Below, one piece after another: positions 15,547 through 23,878 of a stretch of 27,523 nt of DNA. This DNA is from JAENVT01 sp040005915 (GTDB lineage Bacteria; Actinomycetota; Acidimicrobiia; Acidimicrobiales; Ilumatobacteraceae). The notes under the pieces were generated by a model that was not told where the DNA came from, ran no database searches, and saw nothing but the letters and a program-made list of their open reading frames with translations. The DNA lies in assembly GCA_040005915.1 (NCBI GenBank), contig JBDTYA010000349.1:1-27523 (forward strand), written 5' to 3'. The position numbers were made by a program, and so were the translations under genes. How positions within the stretch are numbered: the first letter of the stretch is position 1; each line of letters starts with the position of its first letter.

Positions 15547-15552
15547 TAGCGT
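15547..15552 (+). promoter_or_regulatory. -10 box of the Ig-like membrane protein gene (leaderless)
   Basis: TAGCGT lies 7 nt before ATG 15560, in the 51-bp gap after the GGDEF gene. A TTGACG at 15519-15524 is 22 bp upstream, too far for a normal -35. No Shine-Dalgarno is seen. Confidence 0.45.
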
Positions 15553-15559
15553 TGCGGCG

Positions 15560-16810
15560 ATGGCTGCCCAGGCATGGTTCTCGCGAAGTGACGTCGAGGT
15601 CGTGCCCGGTACCTCGGCGGTCTTCCAACTGACGATCGTCAACCTCGGCGACACCACCGAGACGTTCTCCTTGGCGCCCGTCGGGTTGGCCGCGGGGTGG
15701 ACGACCATTCGGCCCGGTTCGGTGATGCTGTTCGGAGGTTCGCAAGAAGTCGTCGATGTCGAGGTGCAGCCGCCGCTGCTGCCGTCCACGACGGCCGGGC
15801 CCACCGCGCTGACGGTGCGAATCGTGCCGCAGAGCGATCCCGACGACGTCGGCTCCAGCGAGACCACGCTGCAGGTCGGCTCGACCTATACCCGTCGTTT
15901 GCACATGCTGCAGCCGGCATTGCGCGCCCGTCGCACGGCGGTCTACGAGATGATGCTCGAGAACCAGGGCAACACGCAGGCGTCCTGCCGGTTGCACCTC
16001 CTCGATCCGACCGGTCGTGTCGACGGCGACTTCGATCCACCGGCTGCCGGCGTCGAGCCCGGGGCCAGCTCGCTGATCCGGCTCAAGGTGCACGCGAACC
16101 GGTTGCAATGGGAGCGACGTTCGCGCACTGTGCAGTTCACGATCGACGCCGACCAACCCGGGGCACCCACCGCGAGTGCGCCGGTCACCTTCGTGCAGGC
16201 TTCGATGATCCCCGAGCGGCTGTTCGGGCGGCTGCTCGCGGCCGGGGTGACTGTGCTGGCGCTCGGTGCGGTGTGGTTCGGCGTGGTCAAACCGGCGATC
16301 CGCGACGCCGCTGCCGACGCGGTCACCGCCCAGTTGCCGGCGGCCATCTCGTCGACCTCGTTGGTCAGTGTGCCGGTGCAGCCTTCCAACGACTCGGTCC
16401 CTGCCCCCACCGTCGTGGTCGCGCCGCAGCCGGCGGTCGACCCGGGCACGCTGTTCAGCGAGATGCTGGCGCCATTGGCGCCCGCTGCGCAGACCGCGTC
16501 GCAGACCCTCGAGGTGCCGGCCGGCTCGAACTTCCAGCTCACCGATTTCTCGCTGCAGAACCCCGACCAGGATGCCGGCATCGCCGTGTTGATGAACGGC
16601 TCGACGGTGATCTACACGATCTCGCTCGCCGACGTGCAGGGTGACAAGCGGGTCTCGTGGGTCTCGCCTCCGGAAGTTCTCGGCGGCACCTCGCTCGTGT
16701 TCCAGGTGACGTGCAACGGTCCCGGCGGCGTCGCCTCCGGCAACTGCACCGCCTCGATGCTGGTCTCCGGCCGAATGGTCCCCGCCGCTCCGGCCGCCCC
16801 CGCAGGCTGA
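15560..16810 (+). CDS. Single-pass membrane protein with cytoplasmic-side Ig-like repeats
   Basis: A 416-residue protein without a clear signal peptide. Residues 1 to about 215 hold two beta-sandwich-like repeats of the NEW3/COG1470 type: FQLTIVNLGDTTETFSLAPVG, and then YEMMLENQGNTQASCRLHL, each with the N-x-G turn typical of these domains. One membrane helix follows (about 223-242, within LLAAGVTVLALGAVWFGVV). A Pro/Ala/Val-rich stretch and a C-terminal domain of about 120 residues follow, with one Cys pair (VTCNGPGG, GNCTAS). Such proteins are annotated in actinobacteria as hydrolytic protein without known activity. Topology is uncertain: with an N-in single span the first half would face the cytoplasm. 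I found no catalytic motif. Confidence 0.75.
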   Translation: MAAQAWFSRSDVEVVPGTSAVFQLTIVNLGDTTETFSLAPVGLAAGWTTIRPGSVMLFGGSQEVVDVEVQPPLLPSTTAGPTALTVRIVPQSDPDDVGSSETTLQVGSTYTRRLHMLQPALRARRTAVYEMMLENQGNTQASCRLHLLDPTGRVDGDFDPPAAGVEPGASSLIRLKVHANRLQWERRSRTVQFTIDADQPGAPTASAPVTFVQASMIPERLFGRLLAAGVTVLALGAVWFGVVKPAIRDAAADAVTAQLPAAISSTSLVSVPVQPSNDSVPAPTVVVAPQPAVDPGTLFSEMLAPLAPAAQTASQTLEVPAGSNFQLTDFSLQNPDQDAGIAVLMNGSTVIYTISLADVQGDKRVSWVSPPEVLGGTSLVFQVTCNGPGGVASGNCTASMLVSGRMVPAAPAAPAG

Positions 16811-16811
16811 C

Positions 16812-16854
16812 GCTGTCACCTGGATGGGCGGCACAGGCCCATTCCCGTGACAGC
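16812..16854. repeat. 43-nt hairpin repeat, copy A
   Basis: This element starts 1 nt after the preceding stop codon. Its ends are a perfect 8-bp inverted repeat (GCTGTCAC 16812-16819 / GTGACAGC 16847-16854), with an inner GGATGGGC/GCCCATTCC stem containing one wobble pair. It matches copy B (17804-17846) at 37 of 43 positions in the same orientation. It may act as a terminator, but there is no T-run. Confidence 0.7.
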
Positions 16855-16889
16855 ACTGCGATGTAACACCCTCGGAGCACTGTTCGAGG

Positions 16890-17798
16890 ATGGACGACCG
16901 TTTCAGCGCGCTCGCGGCTCTGGCCGCCAATCAGCACAGTGTGCTCTCGACTGCGCAGATGCGGGCGCTCGGGGTCGATGCATCGATGCGAAGCAAGTGG
17001 GAACGACGAGGTCTCATCAATCGCCTCGGTCCCCGAGCTTTCGCGGTGACGGGGTCGCCGCCGACGTTCGGGCGTTCTCTGGCCGCCGGTCTCATCGACC
17101 TCGACGGCCATGGCGTCGTGGCCGGTCGTGCCGGCGCCCGTCTGTACGGGTTGGATGGATTCTCGACCGGGACCGCCGAGTTTGTTGTAGACCGTTCCCG
17201 TCGCAACCGATCGACCGGCGGGATCGTGCGTGCCACCACCCGACCTCTGACCAAGGCAGACATCATCACCGTGCAGGGCTTCCGGTGCCTCACGGCCGAA
17301 CGTCTCATCCTCGAGGGGCCGTTGTTCGGCTTTACAGCTGCCGAGATCGAGAACGCGATCGACTCAGCCATTCGGCTTCGACTCATCGGCGAACAGCGCC
17401 TGAGAGCCCGGGCGATGCACGACCACTGCAGTGCGGTCAACGGCAGTCGCCTCTTGCTCGATGCGCTCGTCGATGCCGGTGGCGAGAGCCGGCTCGAGAG
17501 GCGGTTTCTACGTCTCGTGCGACAGGCAGGCATAGCTCGGCCCGAGACGCAGAAGATCTATCGAGTCGGTACGCGGACGATCGCCCGGGTCGATGCGGTC
17601 TTTCCGGGCGGACTCGTCGTCGAAGTCTCCGGCCACGGCACGCACGCTTCCCGCCGGCAGCGCCAGACCGACGCTCAGCGGCAGACCGAGCTGACACTGC
17701 GCGCTCTTCGGGTCATCACCTTTACCTTCGAAGACGTCCGCGACCGTCCCAGGTGGGTGATCGGTCAACTCCGTCAAGCCTTGACGCTGGTGGCATGA
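16890..17798 (+). CDS. AbiEi-like winged-helix protein with DUF559/Vsr-like nuclease domain
   Basis: A 302-residue two-domain protein. Residues 1 to about 80 resemble the AbiEi antitoxin winged helix (QHSVLSTAQMRALGVDASM, then RRGLINRLGPRAFAVTGSP). The C-terminal part (from about 195) resembles a DUF559/Vsr-type PD-(D/E)XK fold: a Glu in ESRLERRFLRLVRQAGI, an Asp in IARVDAVFPG, and VVEVSGHGTHASRRQRQTD, followed by VITFTFEDV. The usual acidic residue after the second strand (EVDG) is Ser here, so cleavage activity is uncertain. No AbiEii toxin lies next to it. Such lone proteins are common in actinobacteria and lack a known role. The gene is bracketed by two 43-nt hairpin repeats. The ATG has only an adjacent GAGG, so initiation looks weak. 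Confidence 0.75.
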   Translation: MDDRFSALAALAANQHSVLSTAQMRALGVDASMRSKWERRGLINRLGPRAFAVTGSPPTFGRSLAAGLIDLDGHGVVAGRAGARLYGLDGFSTGTAEFVVDRSRRNRSTGGIVRATTRPLTKADIITVQGFRCLTAERLILEGPLFGFTAAEIENAIDSAIRLRLIGEQRLRARAMHDHCSAVNGSRLLLDALVDAGGESRLERRFLRLVRQAGIARPETQKIYRVGTRTIARVDAVFPGGLVVEVSGHGTHASRRQRQTDAQRQTELTLRALRVITFTFEDVRDRPRWVIGQLRQALTLVA

Positions 17799-17803
17799 CC
17801 GGT

Positions 17804-17846
17804 GCTGTCACCTGGATGGGCCGCACCGGCCCGTGGGCGTGACAGC
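17804..17846. repeat. 43-nt hairpin repeat, copy B
   Basis: It starts 5 nt after the stop of the AbiEi-like gene and lies between convergent genes. The 8-bp outer stem (17804-17811 / 17839-17846) is perfect and identical to copy A, with inner GGGCC/GGCCC. The six differences from copy A are all in the inner part. Its place between two converging stops suits a bidirectional terminator. Confidence 0.7.
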
Positions 17847-17862
17847 GGCGGGGGATGCGACG

Positions 17863-20271
17863 TCAGGCGCCGGGCCAGTCGGGAGACGCGGCATCGAGCT
17901 CCTGGGTGGGTGGGGCGATCACTCGCAGGACGACCGAGGCGGGGTCGGTGCCGCTGCCGGGTGTCTGGGCGACGAGGACACGGTCGCCGTCGCGTTCGTT
18001 GCCGGCGACGGGCATCGAGATCAGGAAGTTGCCCGACTTGTCGGCTTGCACCGTGGTGCGTCGTCCGGCGCCGTCGGCCCACAGCAGGGTGATGGTCGCA
18101 TTGGGCGCAAATCCGGTACCGCCGATGCCGATCTCGTCGCCGGCCATCACATCGATGCCTGCAGCCTGAAGCTTCGGCGTGTAGTGGGCGTCACCGTCGA
18201 CGAGCACGCTGGTGTACTGACCGCTGTCGGTCGAGATCACGACGGTCGCCGAGCGGTGGCCAGCCTCATTCGGGGAGAACGCGACGTCGAGGGTGCAGCC
18301 GGCGCTGATCTCGAGCACGGCGTTTCGGCACTTCGTCTTGACGACCTTGAAGTCCGTCGGGTTGGCGCCCTGGATCGACACGTTGGTGACCCACGCCGGC
18401 ACCAGGCTGACGTTGGAGACAGTGAACGTGTTGACGTCGCTGCTGTCGCCGACCTTCAGTGTGTCGAAGTGGTGGTAGCTGGCCTGGTCGGCCGACAACG
18501 CCGGCAGTCCACCGGCGCCGGTGATCTTCGACTGCACCGTGAGTGCACCGAATCCGGTCTCGGAGAGCTTGATCAATCCGTTGAGGGGACCCTCGACACT
18601 AGGCGTGAGGATGACCGCCACACCGCACGACCCGCCCGGTGGTACGGCGTAGCCCTCGGTGCACTCACCGAACGTGATACCGAATTGCGGGTTGGTGGAC
18701 TCGACCTTGTTGGGCACGAACGACCCGGGCCCGGCGTTGTACAGGCGAACGAACCACTCCGAGCCCGGTAGGCCGACGATCCCGGTTCCGACGTTGATGT
18801 CGGCGATGGAGAGCTGCGGTTGCTGGGTGATGCCGACGACCTGGCGGGTGGAATCGGGGGTGCGCTCGGCGAGCGGGCTGAAAGCCGCGCCGGCCAACGT
18901 GTCGAACACGATGACGCGTCCGGTCGCCGACAACTTGGGGTGGGCGTTGGCTGCCGGCGCGGGTGTGACACCGTCGGTGAGGACCGAGGCGCGGTGGATC
19001 TCGGCGACGTCGACGTCGGAGACCATGATGTCGCCGTCGGTCGCCGTGCCACCGACGGCCGGTCGCGTCGTGAGCAAATTGGTCGAACGCGTCACGAAGG
19101 CGACCTGGCTGCCGTCGCTGCTGATGGCCGGCTGGGTCGCGCCGAGGTCGCTGCCGACGATCTGCGTGCTGATGCTTGCCGGTTCACGGCTGACCAGTAC
19201 GACCGTGCCGTCGAGGCGGTTGTAACGATAGATCTGCGGCGCACAGCGGTCGACGCAGGGCGGCAGTGATGCGCCGATCACCAGGTTGACGGCGGTGGAG
19301 GCGAAGGCCACGTACGTGCCGTCGGCCGAGATCGCCGGCGAGGAAGCGAAGCCGTTGGCGGTGCTGTCGGGGCCGAGAGATGCCCGCTTGACGGCGGTGT
19401 TGGCATCGGGATTGAGCCGGTCCCACACGTAGACCTGCGAGGTGGCGGCGTCGCCGGCGGTCGGGCCGCTGTTCCAGTCGGGCGTGACCTTCGACGAGTT
19501 GGCATCGGAGGTGAACGCAACGAACTGCCCATCGTCGGAGACCGACGGCTCGCGGAGGCCGGCATAGCTGTAGGTGCTGTTGGGCCCGGCCGCGGGAGTG
19601 CCCGAGACGGGGAGTGCGTGGCCGGCTTGCCCGGTGGGCTTGGTGAGGTCGACGACGATCACACCCGACAGGTCTGGTTGTGCGGCATCGAACTGGTGGG
19701 TGTAGGCGATCACCGAACCGGCACCGGAGATCGCCGGGGGGAACCGCGGATCGACGTCGTCGGCAGCGGCCAGGTCGTTGCCGCGGAACGCGTTGGTGGA
19801 GATCAGCTCCCAACTGTTGAGCGTGCCGCCGCAGTCGGGCAGCTTCAGCCGGTAGACGTCCCACCGGTTACCGGTGTCGTCGTCGCGGAAGAGATCGAAG
19901 GGCATCTCGGTGAGCACGACAGCGAAGCAACCGTCGCCGCTGATGACCGGGAACGTGCTGTTGCCGATGCGGGCGCCGGGGAGGGGTTGGGTCAGTTCGA
20001 CCTCGCCGCCGTTGGAGCGATCGCGCAGCCACACGGTGCTGGTGCGCTCGTCGCCCTGAGTTGCCGGCGGGCCGGCGAAGACCACGAAACGACCGTCGCC
20101 GGAGACCGACGGATTGGTGCCCGCCTGCGATTCGATCGCAACGGTGGGGGCTTGGGCGAGACCTGTGGGGACCCTGCCTTGAGCAGCGGCATGGGTGATG
20201 CCGAGAGCTGCAAGCGCAGCACTCGCAGTGGCCGCGAGCAGCCACCGTCCAATCACCCGTCTGTCCATCAT
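17863..20271 (-). CDS. Secreted beta-propeller (TolB/PD40-like) and Ig-like protein
   Basis: An 802-residue exported protein. A signal peptide (basic start, hydrophobic core WLLAATASAALAALGI, cleavage near AAAQG) leads to a propeller of PD40/TolB-like blades. Each blade carries a (P)SVSxDGxFVxFxS pattern: NPSVSGDGRFVVFAG, REPSVSDDGQFVAFTS, SPAISADGTYVAFAS, QPAISSDGSQVAFVT. From about residue 460 come Ig-like domains of the ASH/choice-of-anchor type (ISDINVGTG, CTLDVAFSPNEAGHRSATVVI). Last is an IPT-like fold ending near VVLRVIAP. No catalytic residues were recognised; protein binding at the cell surface is likely. It starts 41 bp after hemD on the same strand and could be read from the rex-hem operon, or from a TAGCAT box at 20310-20315. 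Start may be either of two adjacent ATGs. Confidence 0.85.
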   Translation of the reverse strand: MMDRRVIGRWLLAATASAALAALGITHAAAQGRVPTGLAQAPTVAIESQAGTNPSVSGDGRFVVFAGPPATQGDERTSTVWLRDRSNGGEVELTQPLPGARIGNSTFPVISGDGCFAVVLTEMPFDLFRDDDTGNRWDVYRLKLPDCGGTLNSWELISTNAFRGNDLAAADDVDPRFPPAISGAGSVIAYTHQFDAAQPDLSGVIVVDLTKPTGQAGHALPVSGTPAAGPNSTYSYAGLREPSVSDDGQFVAFTSDANSSKVTPDWNSGPTAGDAATSQVYVWDRLNPDANTAVKRASLGPDSTANGFASSPAISADGTYVAFASTAVNLVIGASLPPCVDRCAPQIYRYNRLDGTVVLVSREPASISTQIVGSDLGATQPAISSDGSQVAFVTRSTNLLTTRPAVGGTATDGDIMVSDVDVAEIHRASVLTDGVTPAPAANAHPKLSATGRVIVFDTLAGAAFSPLAERTPDSTRQVVGITQQPQLSIADINVGTGIVGLPGSEWFVRLYNAGPGSFVPNKVESTNPQFGITFGECTEGYAVPPGGSCGVAVILTPSVEGPLNGLIKLSETGFGALTVQSKITGAGGLPALSADQASYHHFDTLKVGDSSDVNTFTVSNVSLVPAWVTNVSIQGANPTDFKVVKTKCRNAVLEISAGCTLDVAFSPNEAGHRSATVVISTDSGQYTSVLVDGDAHYTPKLQAAGIDVMAGDEIGIGGTGFAPNATITLLWADGAGRRTTVQADKSGNFLISMPVAGNERDGDRVLVAQTPGSGTDPASVVLRVIAPPTQELDAASPDWPGA

Positions 20272-20312
20272 GCGTTCTGTACCACTTCCGTCGGCCCGGC
20301 CTTGTACTGATG

Positions 20313-21026
20313 CTAGGTCAGGCCAGAGAAATACCTGCTCAGGGTGACCAACATCCCGTACATCGAATGATCGGCAGATATTGCCGAGATCTTGAGCCCG
20401 ACAGCTGCGGCGACGGCCGCAGTCTGGTCGCCGATGGCCACGGCCACAGGGGGCGTCTGTCGACCGAACACCTCGACCCAGGCTCGCGCCGCGGAGCCGC
20501 TGGCGAAGAGCACCGCGTCGGCAGCCAGCGCGGCGTGCTGTTGCTCGGGCGACGGGGTTGCCGGCACCGCTCGATACGGGCAGATCGCCTCGACGGTCCA
20601 CCCGCGCTCGACGAGACCTTCGACCAACGTCGGGTCGGCATCGATCCCCTGCACGACGACGGCGCGGCCGGGGCCCTGAGGGAACGTCTGCAGCAGTCCG
20701 AGAGCGCTCTGCATCGTGGCGATCAGGTCGCAGCGCGGCAGTGCAGCGGCAGTCGCCGAGCCGACCGCGGCGAGTTGTGGCGCGGCGGAGCCGGGCGCGA
20801 CGAGGGGAGCGACGCGCTGCGCACCGTTGGGCGACGTGACGACGATCCAGTCGAGGTCCGCCAGATCCAGCGATGCCAGGGCGGACATCCCCAGCGGCTC
20901 GTCCACGATCTGGATCAGCGGCACGACGATGGGTGTGGCCTCGAACGATGCGACCAGCGCGGCGGTCGTGCCGGCTTGATCGGCAGCGCGCGTGATGACC
21001 ACGGTTCGCCCTGCCAGCGGGCTCAT
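20313..21026 (-). CDS. hemD: Uroporphyrinogen-III synthase
   Basis: A 237-residue enzyme that closes hydroxymethylbilane with inversion of ring D to give uroporphyrinogen III. HemD sequences are poorly conserved, so the call rests on the family look (PLAGRTVVITRAADQAGTTAALVASF at the start, DWIVVTSPNGAQRV, AAVGSATAAAL, VVVQGIDADPTLVEGLVERGW, ADAVLFASGSAARAW) and on its place directly after hemC, with ATGA overlap. Length is normal for a stand-alone HemD, without a fused methyltransferase as in some actinobacteria. It is the last tetrapyrrole gene of the rex-hemACD order. The next gene, a secreted propeller protein, is unrelated in function as far as I can see. Confidence 0.9.
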   Translation of the reverse strand: MSPLAGRTVVITRAADQAGTTAALVASFEATPIVVPLIQIVDEPLGMSALASLDLADLDWIVVTSPNGAQRVAPLVAPGSAAPQLAAVGSATAAALPRCDLIATMQSALGLLQTFPQGPGRAVVVQGIDADPTLVEGLVERGWTVEAICPYRAVPATPSPEQQHAALAADAVLFASGSAARAWVEVFGRQTPPVAVAIGDQTAAVAAAVGLKISAISADHSMYGMLVTLSRYFSGLT

Positions 21027-21910
21027 GGCAAGCGGTCGCGGATCGACCGGGCCGACTCGGCTCCGAGCGCCAGGGCGAGTTGATGGTCGTCGGGAAGATC
21101 GATCATCTCGGTCAGATGCCCATGGCCGCTTGCGGCGCCGAGGAACATGGTGAGGTTGCCGTCGGCCGCATGCGCACCGACGGGTAGCGAGCAGCCGCTG
21201 CCGAGCTCGGCAAGGAAGGCTCGCTCGACCTCGACGGCGTTCCGGGTCGGTCGATGGTCGATCGATGCCAGCAGTGCGTTCATCTCGTCGTCGTCGTCCC
21301 TGCACTCGACTGCCACACAACCCTGACCGGGGCTCGGCACGAACGATGCCGGCGGGAGGAAGTCGGTGATCTCGCTGAGCAGACCCAACACCTCGAGTGC
21401 GGCCGCGGCCATCACGATCGCGCCGCCGTCGGGCACCTTGCCGAGGCGGGTGTGGATGTTGCCGCGCAGCTCGAGGAACTGCAGATCGGGTCGGGCAACC
21501 GCCAACTGGGCGCGCCGCCGCACCGACCCGGTGGCGACGGGTGCACCGTGGGCCAGCTCGCGAAGAGTCGAACCGATCAGGACATCGCGGGCGTCGCGTC
21601 GCGTGCAGAAAGCAGCTAGGCGGAGACCGCCGGCCGCGACCGACGGCAGATCCTTGGCGCTGTGCGCCGCCATGTCGGCGTCGCCGCGCAGGACAGCGCT
21701 CTGCACCTCCTTGACGAAGACGCCCTGACCGCCGATGGAGTGCAATGGGATTTCGGCGTGCGCAGTGCGATCGCCCAACGTCTCGACGAATACCAGCTCA
21801 ATCGTGAGGTCGGGGTGGGAGGCGACCAGCGCGTCTGCCACAGCCTGTGCCTGCGTTCGGGCCTGGGCGCTTCCTCTGGTGGCCAGTCGAAGTGGCCGAG
21901 CGCCATCCAT
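21023..21910 (-). CDS. hemC: Porphobilinogen deaminase (hydroxymethylbilane synthase)
   Basis: A 295-residue enzyme that polymerises four porphobilinogens on a dipyrromethane cofactor. The cofactor-binding Cys is in LGSGCSLPVGA (Cys240; E. coli uses Cys242). The catalytic Asp region is MAAHSAKDLPS, and phosphate/carboxylate-binding residues lie in LRLATRGSAQA and AFCTRRDARDVLIG. VATGSVRRRAQL and LELRGNIHTRLGK are also family marks. ATG 21910 is 3 bp after the hemA stop, and the 3' end overlaps hemD by 4 bp. It is expressed in the operon headed by rex and uses porphobilinogen made by HemB from the separate hemB-hemL unit. Confidence 0.96.
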   Translation of the reverse strand: MDGARPLRLATRGSAQARTQAQAVADALVASHPDLTIELVFVETLGDRTAHAEIPLHSIGGQGVFVKEVQSAVLRGDADMAAHSAKDLPSVAAGGLRLAAFCTRRDARDVLIGSTLRELAHGAPVATGSVRRRAQLAVARPDLQFLELRGNIHTRLGKVPDGGAIVMAAAALEVLGLLSEITDFLPPASFVPSPGQGCVAVECRDDDDEMNALLASIDHRPTRNAVEVERAFLAELGSGCSLPVGAHAADGNLTMFLGAASGHGHLTEMIDLPDDHQLALALGAESARSIRDRLP

Positions 21911-21913
21911 CGG

Positions 21914-23173
21914 TCAGCCCAGATCGAAGAGGTCGCGGACCGTCGCGGCGTTGCGTTCGCCCTGCGGTGTGCCGGCGTCGTCCTTCAGTTTGACCGAGGG
22001 CGAATGCAGGAGCTTGGCGACGATGCCCTTCGTGACGGCCTCGAGAGCGGCTCGTTGTGCATCGTCGAGCGACGAGAGCCGGGCATTGAATCGCTCGATC
22101 TCGGACCGGCGAATTGCTTCGGCACGTTGGCGCAGTTGGGCGACGAGCGGGGCAGCCTGACGCGCCGTTGCTTCGACTGCGAACCTCTCGACCTCTTCCG
22201 ACACGATCTCGCCGACGCGGAGTGCCTCCTCGGCGCGCAGCAGCAACGCCCTGCCCGCCCAGTCGCGGAGATCGTCGAGGTTGAGGAGCGTGACACCGGC
22301 CAACCGCGTGACCTCGGCGGCAACATCGCGTGGCACGGCGATGTCGACGATCAGCAGTTGGGACTCGGTGTGGCGACGCGCCGACTCGACCAGGTCGAAG
22401 TCGATGATCGTCTCGCCTGCGCCGGTGCACGTCAGCAGGACGTCGGCGGTGGCCAGCGCGAGCGGCAGGTCGACGAACGCCACGACGTTGCCACCGATGC
22501 GAGTTGCGAGTTGCTCGGCCCGACCGACCGTGCGGTTGGCCACACCGACGTCGTTGGCGCCGGCATGCATCAATGCCGTGGCGATCCCTTCGCCCATCTC
22601 GCCGGCGCCGACGACCAGAACGCGACGGCCGGCGAGCGAACCGAGCCGCTCGGTCGCCATCTCGACGGCCGCGTAACTGACCGACGCCGTGCCGCGACCG
22701 ATCGAGGTCTCGGTGCGTGCCCGCTTGCCGGTCTCGATCGCATGGCGGAAGAGCAGGTTGAGCGTGGCCTTGGCGCCGCCCTCGTCCTGTGCCAGCTCCC
22801 AGGCCGATCGCACCTGACCGAGGATTTCGCTCTCGCCCAGGACCGCCGAATCGAGGCCGGCAGCAACCTCGAAGAGATGGGTGACAGCGGCGTCGTCGTG
22901 CTGGCTGTAGAGATGCGGGTGGAGCTGATCGGCATCGAGCCCGCCGAGGTCGCAGAAGAAGTCGCGAATGTCGGCGTAGGCGCCGTGGAACCGCTCGGCG
23001 ACGGCATAGATCTCGGTGCGGTTGCATGTGCTGAGCACGACGGCTTCGCGGATGCTGTGGCGGGCCACGAGGCCGGAGATGGCTTTACCTTGTGCGTCGG
23101 CGCGGATGGCCAGCCGCTCGAGCAGAGCCAGTGGACCGGTGCGGTGGTTGACACCGATGACGACGATCGACAC
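21914..23173 (-). CDS. hemA: Glutamyl-tRNA reductase
   Basis: A 419-residue NADPH enzyme that reduces glutamyl-tRNA to glutamate-1-semialdehyde, the committed step of C5 heme synthesis. The nucleophilic Cys is Cys50 in VVLSTCNRTEIYAV. GLDSAVLGESEILGQVR and VSYAAVEMA are typical, the NADPH motif is VLVVGAGEMGEG, and the C-terminal dimerisation helices follow. I set the start at GTG 23173, which begins VSIVVIGVNHRTG as in the family. In-frame sequence upstream belongs to rex. It starts 7 nt after the rex stop. Co-transcription with rex implies control by NADH/NAD+. Heme-responsive proteolysis, known in enterobacteria, cannot be judged here. Confidence 0.96.
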   Translation of the reverse strand: MSIVVIGVNHRTGPLALLERLAIRADAQGKAISGLVARHSIREAVVLSTCNRTEIYAVAERFHGAYADIRDFFCDLGGLDADQLHPHLYSQHDDAAVTHLFEVAAGLDSAVLGESEILGQVRSAWELAQDEGGAKATLNLLFRHAIETGKRARTETSIGRGTASVSYAAVEMATERLGSLAGRRVLVVGAGEMGEGIATALMHAGANDVGVANRTVGRAEQLATRIGGNVVAFVDLPLALATADVLLTCTGAGETIIDFDLVESARRHTESQLLIVDIAVPRDVAAEVTRLAGVTLLNLDDLRDWAGRALLLRAEEALRVGEIVSEEVERFAVEATARQAAPLVAQLRQRAEAIRRSEIERFNARLSSLDDAQRAALEAVTKGIVAKLLHSPSVKLKDDAGTPQGERNAATVRDLFDLG

Positions 23174-23180
23174 GGCCGGC

Positions 23181-23867
23181 CTACGCGCTCGCCGGCCGGG
23201 TGGTGCCGACCGCGTGGATGGCGCCGCCGGCGCGCCGCTGTTCGTGATAGCTGAGGATCTGCAGTTCGACCGCGAGGTCGACCTTGCGGACCTCGATGGC
23301 CCGCGGCACAGCGAGCACGACCGGTGCAAAGTTCAAGATGCTGGTGACACCGGCGCGAACGAGGCGATCGGCCGCGTCCTGCGCGGCGCCGGCGGGGGTG
23401 GCGACGACGCCGATGCTGACGCGCTTGGTCTGAACGATCTGCGGCAGCTCGTCGATGTGACGGACGCGCACACCACTGAGCACCGAGCCGACCTTGGCCA
23501 CGTCGATGTCGACGATCCCGGCGACGGGGAATCCGCGTTCACCGAAGCCGCCGTAACCGGCGAGTGCTTGTCCGAGGTTGCCTGCACCGACGATGACGAC
23601 GGGCCAATCGTGCGTCAGGCCGAGCTCGCGGCGAATCTGATACACGAGATAGGCGACCTCGTAGCCGACACCACGCGTGCCGTAGCTGCCCAGGTAGCTG
23701 AGGTCTTTGCGAACCTTCGCGGCGTTGACCCCGCCGAGTTCGGCGAGGCGCTCGGACGAGATGCTGTCGACGCCCTCGTCTCCTTGCTCGGTGAGGATCC
23801 GGAGGTAGACGGGAAGCCGGGCGACTGTGGCATCGGGGATGCGTCGGCGAGTGCGTTCGGGAGCCAT
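23181..23867 (-). CDS. rex: Redox-sensing transcriptional repressor Rex
   Basis: A 228-residue repressor that binds DNA when NAD+ dominates and is released by NADH. The N-terminal winged helix reads PDATVARLPVYLRILTEQ, then SERLAELGGVNAAKVRKDLSYLG. The Rossmann domain carries VVIVGAGNLGQALAGYGGF, and the C-terminal helix that swaps between subunits is near ILSYHEQRR. Length is standard. ATG 23867 is preferred. A TAACGT box lies 11 nt upstream, and a Rex-operator match covers the promoter, so it should regulate itself and the hemA-hemC-hemD genes behind it. The same rex-hemACD order is known from Streptomyces coelicolor. Confidence 0.95.
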   Translation of the reverse strand: MAPERTRRRIPDATVARLPVYLRILTEQGDEGVDSISSERLAELGGVNAAKVRKDLSYLGSYGTRGVGYEVAYLVYQIRRELGLTHDWPVVIVGAGNLGQALAGYGGFGERGFPVAGIVDIDVAKVGSVLSGVRVRHIDELPQIVQTKRVSIGVVATPAGAAQDAADRLVRAGVTSILNFAPVVLAVPRAIEVRKVDLAVELQILSYHEQRRAGGAIHAVGTTRPASA

Positions 23868-23878
23868 ACCTGTCTCAA

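Noticed and set aside
16890..17798. A complete type IV toxin-antitoxin (AbiE) system.
   Set aside because: No AbiEii nucleotidyltransferase toxin gene is next to the AbiEi-like gene on either side.
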